Below are positions 1 to 5,696 of a stretch of DNA of 5,799 nt, piece by piece. Origin of the DNA: Deferribacteraceae bacterium. Lineage in GTDB: Bacteria; Chrysiogenota; Deferribacteres; Deferribacterales; JAISNW01. Both the position numbers and the translations under genes were made by a program. The stretch is taken from the NCBI GenBank assembly GCA_031278965.1, contig JAITJJ010000032.1, forward strand, positions 1-5,799, given 5' to 3'. The stretch's first letter is position 1. The number at the start of each line of letters is the position of its first letter. The notes below the pieces were generated by a model. That model saw nothing but the letters and a program-made list of their open reading frames with translations, searched no databases and was not told where the DNA came from.

Positions 1-11
1 ATCGCATTTAA

Positions 12-23
12 GGGGGGGGGGGG
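12..23. repeat. Homopolymer run of 12 G
   Basis: Twelve consecutive G lie between an A at base 11 and an A at base 24. No plus-strand frame reads from this run into the open frame at 62-271: frame 1 stops at 97-99, frame 2 at 47-49 and frame 3 at 102-104. On the minus strand the run would read as prolines in a short open frame leaving the window, which resembles no protein I know. The flanks TTTAAGG and CCTTTTAAA are roughly complementary, so this could be part of a short G-rich intergenic element. Tracts like this slip in replication and are also prone to length errors in sequencing, so the exact count is uncertain. Confidence 0.9.
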
Positions 24-61
24 AGGAACGCAGGGGAATTGCCTTTTAAACGGCACATCGC

Positions 62-271
62 TTGCCGAAACAAGAGAGAGAAGCGAGCATATGGATTGAC
101 TTAAAAACTCCCGTAACGGAAGGAAAAGCGGAAGCACTCTCAAAGGATTTTATTAATAAAGTATTTCTGCCTATCCGCCTAAAAAACGAAATAGCCGCCG
201 AAGGCAGTGAACGTAAGCTAAAAAAGACACAGATGGCAGACGTTGTTATAAATGCCCCGCCAAAAGTTTAG
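62..271 (+). CDS. Unrecognised open frame, probably the 3' part of a broken or partial gene
   Basis: I do not recognise this 69-residue frame. It opens after a stop at 47-49 and ends with TAG at 269-271. It has a TTG at 62, but no Shine-Dalgarno sequence precedes it. The product is hydrophilic and lysine/glutamate-rich, with no signal peptide, membrane segment or cysteine. Codon choice resembles the neighbouring genes (GCC alanines, ATA isoleucine), which favours real coding sequence. Frame 1 just upstream is open from the window edge to 97-99. It could join this frame through a one-base slip in the AGAGAG stretch near 73-82, giving a continuous polypeptide entering from the left. The alternatives are a decayed gene remnant or a chance frame. 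It converges on pbpC, 66 nt away, and I see no clear terminator hairpin between them. Confidence 0.35.
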   Translation: MPKQEREASIWIDLKTPVTEGKAEALSKDFINKVFLPIRLKNEIAAEGSERKLKKTQMADVVINAPPKV

Positions 272-337
272 GGCTTATCTTTATATTTTTTCCAGGACAT
301 TTTTAAAAACACTTTACACATTTTACCCGTCCCAAGG

Positions 338-2635
338 TTACCTTACCGTAAAGACAATCCCGCTTCCCCGCCCAACATTATCCACCACCCGTAAAGTGCG
401 TTGTCCGTTAGGGGGTATCCAGAAGAGGGGTTTGCCGTTTTCTGATTCGCCTATAAACCTTCCGTCCAGAAACCAGAAGAGCTTTTCCGTATCAGCATCT
501 CCGTTTGCCACAAAAGGAATCTCTTTATTTCCCATAGGGGCGTTAGTCATATCGTAGATCATATTATTCTGCGGGTAGCTAATAGACGGGGAGATACCGC
601 GGTAAGACTGTTCTTCAATGGTACACCCGCCCATATATCGCGGCGGGGTTTTGCGGCGCATCCCCGCCTTTTCAAAGATTTCAAGCATATCCTGTTCCCA
701 GAATTCAAAAACCTCCCAATGTATCCCTTTTGCGTTCTTATTGCACGCCCTTAACCCGGTGGAGTTATCAATCGGGATACGTATGAATATATTTGATTCT
801 TTTATTGGTGATACTCCTGGAATAAAAAGGGCAAGCTCTTTAGAGGGGCAGTATTCGCCCGGAAGCTCCCCTGTGGCGGTGCATATCTCCACCTTCTTTA
901 TATTAAGCCCCAATGGAATTTCTGTTGCTTCCTCAATGGTGGGGAGTATCTGGGATACCCTGTTTACTATCTTAAAAAAGAGAGGATAGGCGGAGGAGCG
1001 CCCCATAAATGCCTCGTTTGCCTCTCCGTTAAAATTCCCCACCCAAACCGCAAGAACGTAATTTCCGAACACACCGGCGGTCCACCCGTCTTTATAGCGG
1101 AAAGACGTGCCGGTCTTTGCCCCAACCCGCACCGTTCGTCTATATGACGGGCTCTTTAACATCTCACTCACCATATACGCCGCTTCCGGGCTCATAATCT
1201 CGCCGTATATTTCGGGGGTTTCCCCTCTAATCTTTACAAGGGATGCCCCAGTTCCACCATTTATCAGCGTTGCATACAGTCGGGCTATATCCTCCGCCGT
1301 GACCTCCAAACCGCCAATCGCCAGAGATGCCCCGTAATAATCAGCGGTCTCCAACTTTTCTATCCGCATTTTAGTGAGGAGAGCCAGAAAGTTGTCGGGA
1401 CCCGCTTTCAGCAAAAGTGCCACAGCGGGGATATTACGGCTTGTGTTTAACGCGTCTGTAGCAGATATGGGCCCCTTAAACGCCCTGTCGGAATTTTCGG
1501 GAGAGTAGAGGCCGTAGCGCACCTTTCCGTCTTTTAAGAGGGTTTTGGTATGGATCAACCCTTGATCTATTGCAAGGGCATATATAAAAGGCTTCAAAGT
1601 AGAGCCCGGAGAGCGGCGCGCCCTTGTTCCGTCAACCTCGCCTTCAATCTCTTTATTAAAAAAGTCCGCAGAGCCCACCGCCCCAAAAACCTCCATAGTC
1701 GAGGCATCCACAAGAAGAGCGGACGCATTGTATATGCCAAGGTAAACGCTGTCGGCAACAAATTCTTTTACACTCTTCTCCATTGCATCCGCTATTTCGC
1801 TGTTCAGAGTTGTGTATATCTCTCCGCCGCTTTTGTTCCCGCTTAAAATTGAATTTACAAAGTGCGGGGACTTAAACGGAAGCGCGCTTATCGTCTTTAT
1901 CTCCATAGGAAGGTCAAAGTGCGGTGTCAGCCATTCATCCTCCGGGTGACTATTTAGCCAGCGTTGAAAAAATACATCCCGCGCCTTCTTCAATTCCGCC
2001 AGCCCACGCTCCGTTGTGGGGAGGCGTTTTGCCGGATTCTGCGGCACCACCGCCAGAGTAAGGCTTTCAAAGGTTGAAAGCTCTGCAGAGCGTTTATTAA
2101 AATATATGAGCGAAGCCGCCCCTATCCCCTCAATATTATGACCATACGGGGCGGTGTTTAGGTATGCCTCCAAAATATCTTTTTTGGAGTAGCGCGCCTC
2201 AAGCCATAGGGCGCATATTATCTGTTTAAGCTTCCCCCCAACTGTGGATGAGCGTATCCCGTAAAGCCTGCGGGCAAGCTGCATTGTTACGGTGGAACCG
2301 CCTATGGGTCTTGTTTTTATTATATAGCTTGAGACAAACCCACGCGCTATCGCAGCGGGGTTGACCCCTGGATGATAATAAAAAAGCCTGTCCTCATAGG
2401 CAAGGGTTGCGTTTATAAATTGCGGGGAAATCTGATCTATAGGGGTAAAGAGGCGGAAAGTTTCGTCTTCCGCCAACGTGAGCCTTAAAAGCACCCCGTT
2501 TTTGTCATAAACGGCAGCACTCACCAGAATTTCTGCGAGAATCGCCTCCCGCGGAAAAAATCTAATTGCCGTAAGAGTTAAGGCGGCGGCTATAAGAATT
2601 AGAACAAACCGATATTTTTTTGCAAATTTCCGCAT
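338..2635 (-). CDS. pbpC: Penicillin-binding protein 1C (bifunctional glycosyltransferase/transpeptidase)
   Basis: This is a class A penicillin-binding protein. It polymerises lipid II into glycan strands and is built to cross-link stem peptides on the periplasmic face of the inner membrane. Numbered from ATG at 2635 (765 aa), it has one N-terminal membrane anchor at about 10-27. The GT51 domain follows, with EDRLF (81-85, catalytic Glu81), GGSTVTMQL (112-120) and the motif ending EAYLN (about 156-160). The transpeptidase domain carries STLK (345-348, nucleophile Ser345), SRN (399-401) and KTG (507-509), so all expected active-site motifs are present. Residues from about 682 match a BiPBP_C-type C-terminal domain, the hallmark of PBP1C. 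Four cysteines (585, 596, 631, 671) lie in the linker before it. The length is normal for the family. A TTG three codons upstream (2644) is an alternative start; neither start has a convincing Shine-Dalgarno sequence, so I chose ATG. It is the last gene of the set, 28 nt after the S4 gene, and may depend on translational coupling. Confidence 0.95.
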   Translation of the reverse strand: MRKFAKKYRFVLILIAAALTLTAIRFFPREAILAEILVSAAVYDKNGVLLRLTLAEDETFRLFTPIDQISPQFINATLAYEDRLFYYHPGVNPAAIARGFVSSYIIKTRPIGGSTVTMQLARRLYGIRSSTVGGKLKQIICALWLEARYSKKDILEAYLNTAPYGHNIEGIGAASLIYFNKRSAELSTFESLTLAVVPQNPAKRLPTTERGLAELKKARDVFFQRWLNSHPEDEWLTPHFDLPMEIKTISALPFKSPHFVNSILSGNKSGGEIYTTLNSEIADAMEKSVKEFVADSVYLGIYNASALLVDASTMEVFGAVGSADFFNKEIEGEVDGTRARRSPGSTLKPFIYALAIDQGLIHTKTLLKDGKVRYGLYSPENSDRAFKGPISATDALNTSRNIPAVALLLKAGPDNFLALLTKMRIEKLETADYYGASLAIGGLEVTAEDIARLYATLINGGTGASLVKIRGETPEIYGEIMSPEAAYMVSEMLKSPSYRRTVRVGAKTGTSFRYKDGWTAGVFGNYVLAVWVGNFNGEANEAFMGRSSAYPLFFKIVNRVSQILPTIEEATEIPLGLNIKKVEICTATGELPGEYCPSKELALFIPGVSPIKESNIFIRIPIDNSTGLRACNKNAKGIHWEVFEFWEQDMLEIFEKAGMRRKTPPRYMGGCTIEEQSYRGISPSISYPQNNMIYDMTNAPMGNKEIPFVANGDADTEKLFWFLDGRFIGESENGKPLFWIPPNGQRTLRVVDNVGRGSGIVFTVR

Positions 2636-2657
2636 AATAGGCAATCAATCAGCAAAC

Positions 2658-2702
2658 AAAGCATTAAAAATGTAAACAGATGCCATTTAGAGCTAATGCT
2701 TT
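2658..2702 (-). repeat. Inverted repeat across the S4 stop codon, upstream of pbpC
   Basis: AAAGCATTA at 2658-2666 and TAATGCTTT at 2694-2702 are perfect 9-bp complements around a 27-nt loop. In the minus-strand transcript the downstream arm contains the S4 stop codon and ends 22 nt before the pbpC ATG. A second pair, TGTAAAC (2671-2677) and GTTTACA (2729-2735), interleaves with the first, so the RNA could in principle form a pseudoknot. The stems are AT-rich and no U-run follows, so this is not a standard terminator. A 9-bp match of this spacing can arise by chance in a window of this size. Confidence 0.35.
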
Positions 2703-2945
2703 ATTTTTTCGGGGTGTTTTCAAGAACAGTTTACACAAAAAACAACACTTTTCTGGCACCTCATTTACCCGCACGGTTTTCCGGTAGTTCCACATATCAA
2801 TGACTATAGTATCTCCCGCTTTAATCTCCTTTGACGGTCGGGCGGCGGAGCCGTTTACCAAAATTATTCCTTCGCCCGCCGCTTCATTCGCCACACTGCG
2901 CCGCTTTATAAGCTGCACTGCCTTTAGAAATTTATCCAGCCTCAA
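2664..2945 (-). CDS. Small S4-domain RNA-binding protein (HslR/RqcP-like)
   Basis: This 93-residue protein opens with the canonical S4 fold sequence: MRLDKFLK at the N-terminus, an IKRRSVANEA helix (about 13-22), the ILVNG turn (28-32) and an IKAGDTIVI strand (41-49). Proteins of this type bind structured RNA; relatives include HslR, which acts on stalled 50S subunits, and RqcP (YabO), which helps ribosome quality control. The N-terminal motif fixes the start at TTG 2945, which has a purine-rich GAAAGAGAG Shine-Dalgarno-like stretch at 2951-2959. The gene follows the SurA-like gene by 17 nt. The S4 core ends near residue 64. The remaining 29 residues include CCFLC (67-71) and a basic stretch, and look unlike the usual acidic or short tail of the family. 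Which subfamily it belongs to cannot be settled from this window. Confidence 0.88.
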   Translation of the reverse strand: MRLDKFLKAVQLIKRRSVANEAAGEGIILVNGSAARPSKEIKAGDTIVIDMWNYRKTVRVNEVPEKCCFLCKLFLKTPRKNKALALNGICLHF

Positions 2946-2962
2946 TTCTGCTCTCTTTCAAG

Positions 2963-3868
2963 TTAAATCTCTTTATGGATAACTATTGACTGCCGCGACT
3001 TGTCAAGCCAATTCTGAAAAACCATATCCATACGCTCGGAACGCATATTCTCCTCGGCGGCCTCCAAAACCTGCTCGGAAACGGCGGTTTTTTTACGAAC
3101 ATCCCCCACCATTAAAACCATGTAGCGCCCTTCGCTGTCAACAATAGGTTCTGATATACTCCCTACGGCTATTTTATCAAGGCGGGATGCAATTTCCGGC
3201 AGCAGATAGCCCTTTGTTATATATCCCATCTTAATCACTGATTGCCCTGTTTCTTCCGCAGCTTTAAAAAAATCCGACGTTTTTACCTTTTCGGTAAAAT
3301 TGTTATATACTGCCCTATCGGGGAAGAATATAATACTTAAGTCATACTCGTCTTCTCCAATACTGCTTGCGGGATCGCTCTTCAACTTCTCATAAACCTC
3401 TTCTTCTGCTACAACTGCACGGTTAATAAGCACCGGACGCAGCTTCTCTTGCAAAAGAACGGTTTTTACAAAGAGCCTTATCTCCGGCGTAACTCTCCCT
3501 TCACGGTTCATAACGGTTTGCACGGCATTGCGGAAGGCGTAATTCTGGGAGCTTATATTGACTATAAGGTCGTCAACCTCCGCGTCCGCAACAAAAACAC
3601 CCATGCGGTTTGCTGAAATCTCAAGAACTCTGCTATCTATTATAATATTAAGGGTTGAGTTAATATACGCATCCATAGCGCTCTTTTTCTCAGATTCTGG
3701 AAGCGTATTTATCTGCCTAACCTGACTTGGGGCATACATCAGCACATCATGCCAAGTAACGATCTCATCGCCCACTTGAGCTAAGATGCGGTCGATTACT
3801 TCGCCTTTAGTTGGCGTAGGTATAAAGCTCAGAAAGAGTAAAATTGTTAAGATACTTAATTTCCGCAT
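2963..3868 (-). CDS. SurA-like periplasmic chaperone with a degenerate parvulin domain
   Basis: Numbered from ATG 3868, this 301-residue protein has a Sec signal peptide (basic MRK, hydrophobic core about 5-16, likely cleavage after Gly22). A SurA N-terminal domain follows, opening with VIDRILAQVGDEIVTWHDV and extending to about 145. A single parvulin-like domain lies at about 173-258, and a C-terminal helix and strand at about 262-301 pack with the N-terminal domain in SurA. E. coli SurA has two parvulin domains and is longer. The usual parvulin histidines are missing: the first strand reads LSIIFF instead of a HIL-type motif, and the last reads GRYMVLM instead of GYHI. A chaperone role for outer-membrane or periplasmic proteins is therefore likelier than proline isomerisation. 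A GTG at 3883 would add five residues but has AGG directly against it; ATG gives the cleaner signal peptide. The start overlaps the upstream gene by 62 nt, which suggests translational coupling. Confidence 0.88.
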   Translation of the reverse strand: MRKLSILTILLFLSFIPTPTKGEVIDRILAQVGDEIVTWHDVLMYAPSQVRQINTLPESEKKSAMDAYINSTLNIIIDSRVLEISANRMGVFVADAEVDDLIVNISSQNYAFRNAVQTVMNREGRVTPEIRLFVKTVLLQEKLRPVLINRAVVAEEEVYEKLKSDPASSIGEDEYDLSIIFFPDRAVYNNFTEKVKTSDFFKAAEETGQSVIKMGYITKGYLLPEIASRLDKIAVGSISEPIVDSEGRYMVLMVGDVRKKTAVSEQVLEAAEENMRSERMDMVFQNWLDKSRQSIVIHKEI

Positions 3869-4751
3869 TGTTTTGCAGTGCACCTATAAAATCTGTAATA
3901 GCAGCTTGTCTTTTTTGCATGTAAAGCTCTGTTAATAGCTGGTGCTTCAAGTTTTCAAAGCTGTTGCTTGAAGCCTTCATAAATTGAACCATCTTAAATA
4001 TATGATAACCGTATTCAGAGGTTATAACAGCGCTAGTTTCCCCTTCCTTCAAGCGGAAAGCGGAACTAAAAAATTCTGGAAATTCGGATTCCACCACTAT
4101 GCCCAGATCGCCCCCTGTAGCGCGCTCTGGACCCTCTGAATATTTTCTTGCCACCTCCTCAAAGAGTATTCCGGACGCAAGCTCCCGTGCAGCTTTTCGG
4201 GCTGTTTCATTGTCTGTGGTGAATATATGGAAGATATGCGCCTTCCCTGTGGTGGGGGTTCTTAGGTAACCTCTGACATCATAGAACCTTTTCAGCTCTG
4301 TATCTGAAACCACCGTTGAAACAACCACCTCGCTCAACAGTTTGTTTATCACCATCCGCTCCGATATTAACTGTGCAATCTTCCTTGCATCCACATTGTA
4401 ATGCCCTGTAATTGCTTTTAGCTCTTTTGACGCATCGGGGCTGTCAAATAGGATATAGATCTGATCCATCTGATCCCTGTCCGCCGTAATCCCGCGCTTT
4501 TCCGCTTCATTCAGCAAGAGCTTATGTTCCACAAAATCATTAAGAAGCTGTTCATTTATAAGGGCGTTATCCAAATCTTTAGGGGCTATCTCCCATATCA
4601 CCATGCTTGCAAAGTTCCACAGATTTTCCGTAGTGTAAACCTCTCCGTTAATCTGCACTATCGGTCTTCCCACTTCCTTTTTAGGTTTATCGGAGGTGCA
4701 GGCAGTGCAAAATAATATTGCAAACAGTGTTAAAAATAAACTAATCTTCAT
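3807..4751 (-). CDS. Parvulin-type peptidyl-prolyl isomerase, probable lipoprotein
   Basis: This 314-residue protein is a PpiC/PrsA-type foldase that catalyses cis-trans isomerisation of prolyl bonds in exported proteins. The N-terminus has a basic residue, a hydrophobic core (3-14) and CTAC at 15-18, so Cys18 is the likely lipidated residue. The Cys at position -3 is not the classic lipobox leucine. A SurA_N/trigger-factor-like helical region covers about 30-160. The parvulin domain at about 170-258 is canonical: KAHIFHIF with His172, KYSEGPERATGGDLG (203-217), the FRLKEGETS segment (232-240) and YGYHIFKM with His250. It is the first gene of the minus-strand set. GAGGGA at 4763-4768 is its Shine-Dalgarno sequence, 11 nt before ATG. 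The C-terminal 12 residues after KYLN run over the start of the SurA-like gene in another frame. It probably assists folding of envelope proteins from the inner or outer membrane; which membrane cannot be told. Confidence 0.9.
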   Translation of the reverse strand: MKISLFLTLFAILFCTACTSDKPKKEVGRPIVQINGEVYTTENLWNFASMVIWEIAPKDLDNALINEQLLNDFVEHKLLLNEAEKRGITADRDQMDQIYILFDSPDASKELKAITGHYNVDARKIAQLISERMVINKLLSEVVVSTVVSDTELKRFYDVRGYLRTPTTGKAHIFHIFTTDNETARKAARELASGILFEEVARKYSEGPERATGGDLGIVVESEFPEFFSSAFRLKEGETSAVITSEYGYHIFKMVQFMKASSNSFENLKHQLLTELYMQKRQAAITDFIGALQNNAEIKYLNNFTLSELYTYAN

Positions 4752-4774
4752 TGCAACAAAAATCCCTCGTTCAC

Positions 4775-4803
4775 ATTCTAACGCATAATGCCAAGAGTTA
4801 CAA
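4775..4803 (-). promoter_or_regulatory. Sigma70-type promoter of the parvulin-SurA-S4-pbpC set
   Basis: Read on the minus strand, TTGTAA (4798-4803) and TAGAAT (4775-4780) are separated by exactly 17 nt, with four of six and five of six matches to consensus. An A/T-rich stretch lies upstream. The predicted transcription start is near 4768, giving a leader of only about 17 nt that begins at the GAGGGA Shine-Dalgarno sequence. No operator or riboswitch fits in so short a leader. The call rests on motif and position only. Confidence 0.55.
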
Positions 4804-4897
4804 GAAAAAATAGAAAGTTCATTTAGAAAGAAGGCAGGGGGAAAAATAAATTTTTATAGGGAGGACAGCGGTTTTTATGCTATGCTTTTTGATGATC

Positions 4898-4903
4898 TCT
4901 AAT
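4898..4903 (+). promoter_or_regulatory. Possible -10 element for the Sel1 gene
   Basis: TCTAAT matches five of six bases of the sigma70 -10 consensus and would start transcription near 4910, about 16 nt before the GTG start. No good -35 hexamer lies 16-18 nt upstream. TTTATA (4853-4858) and TATGCT (4876-4881), 17 nt apart, are a weaker alternative pair. The 4752-4925 interval is otherwise noncoding and must hold the divergent promoters. Confidence 0.25.
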
Positions 4904-4925
4904 AAATAAATTATCGGAGCGGGGT

Positions 4926-5597
4926 GTGTTAAGGAGGATAAAAGAAATTTTTTCCAAAAATAAAAAAAGTTATTATGAGCTTGGAACCGCCGCCGCTATG
5001 CGGGATAATTATCAGCTTGCGTTAAAATATTTCCTTAAAGCTGCCGCTCGGGGTGATGCAAAATCCCAGTTCTTAAGCGGTTTTTTTTATGAGAAAGGGG
5101 TTACGGGAGAGAAAGACATTAAGTCCGCCCTCGTCCATTATAGCGCTGCAGCCCGCCAAGGATATGCTGATGCGCTCTACCACCTTGCATATATATATAA
5201 GAACTCTAAAGGGAGTCTGCAAAATATCAGAAAAGCAGAGGAGCTGCTTTCTGAGGCTGCGGAAAAAGGCCACCCCGAAGCCGCTTTCTCTCTTGCTATG
5301 AAGCATAAAAGCGGGAGAGGGGTAAAAAAGAACGACAGGGAAGCCTTTCGCTTATTTCTGATAGCGGCAGAAAAAGGACATATGAAGGCGCAGTATAATC
5401 TTGGCGTTATGTGCGCGGGCGGGAGAGGAACACCTAAGGATGACGCGGAGGCTGTCCGTTGGTATCGCCTCTCGGCTGCCCAGGGATACGGTATAGCACA
5501 GTATAACCTTGCATATATGCTCCAATCCGGAAGAGGCGTGAAAAAAGATTATAAAGAGGCGCTCTTCTGGTTTAACAAGGCTAGAGAAAGGCTATAA
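4926..5597 (+). CDS. Sel1-repeat (SLR) protein, cytoplasmic
   Basis: This 223-residue protein is almost entirely Sel1-like repeats, pairs of helices related to TPRs that stack into a solenoid for protein-protein contacts. After a basic 15-residue N-terminus there is a degenerate helical unit (about 16-45). Five units in 36-residue register follow: 46-81, 82-117, 118-153, 154-189 and a terminal 190-223. The consensus AQYNLGxMxxxGRGxxKDxxEAxxWYxxAAxxG is clearest in the last two, which also share codons (GCNCAGTATAAYCTT in both). There is no signal peptide or membrane segment, so a cytoplasmic location is likely; the binding partner is unknown. GTG 4926 is supported by GGAG at 4916-4919 with 6 nt spacing. 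A stronger AAGGAGG lies inside codons 2-4, which leaves the true start slightly open. The gene diverges from the parvulin set and converges with a cytochrome gene. Confidence 0.9.
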   Translation: MLRRIKEIFSKNKKSYYELGTAAAMRDNYQLALKYFLKAAARGDAKSQFLSGFFYEKGVTGEKDIKSALVHYSAAARQGYADALYHLAYIYKNSKGSLQNIRKAEELLSEAAEKGHPEAAFSLAMKHKSGRGVKKNDREAFRLFLIAAEKGHMKAQYNLGVMCAGGRGTPKDDAEAVRWYRLSAAQGYGIAQYNLAYMLQSGRGVKKDYKEALFWFNKARERL

Positions 5598-5696
5598 CTA
5601 ATACCAATTAACCTAGAACCACCCCGTCAGCCAGCCTATCTGACTCCCCGCCCAAATCTCCCGCTCAACTATCTTTAACTCACAGCGCAAAGCTCT

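Noticed and set aside
1..105. Minus-strand open frame through the C-run, reading as prolines and leaving the window at the left edge
   Set aside because: It is open for only about 34 codons, resembles no known protein, has no Shine-Dalgarno sequence, and poly-proline from a homopolymer is weak evidence for coding.
300..317. TTTTTAAAAA palindrome between the plus open frame and pbpC as a bidirectional terminator
   Set aside because: The stem is entirely A/T with no loop and would be too weak; no GC-rich hairpin with a U-run is present.
252..557. Plus-strand 101-codon frame antisense to the end of pbpC
   Set aside because: It lies mostly opposite the BiPBP_C-type domain of pbpC, which is strongly supported, and its product has no recognisable features.
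618..1846. Three plus-strand frames (618-989, 1107-1337, 1550-1846) opposite pbpC
   Set aside because: They are antisense shadows of the transpeptidase and glycosyltransferase coding sequence.
2800..2982. Plus-strand frame opposite the S4 gene
   Set aside because: The minus strand carries an unmistakable S4 domain here, so the plus frame is a shadow.
4524..4715. Plus-strand frame opposite the parvulin lipoprotein N-terminus
   Set aside because: It overlaps a well-supported signal peptide and SurA_N-like region on the other strand, with no motif of its own.
5073..5306. Frames on both strands within the Sel1 gene (minus 5073-5306, plus 5089-5301)
   Set aside because: The 36-residue Sel1 repeat periodicity fixes the coding frame as 4926-5597 plus.
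5185..5520. Repeated CCTTGCATATAT sequences and other internal similarity in the Sel1 gene as a DNA repeat array
   Set aside because: They fall at equivalent positions of the protein repeats (LAYI/LAYM) and are explained by the Sel1 consensus.
5628..5646. GTCAG/CTGAC inverted repeat between Sel1 and the cytochrome as a terminator
   Set aside because: It is only 5 bp with a 9-nt loop and has no following T-run on either strand.
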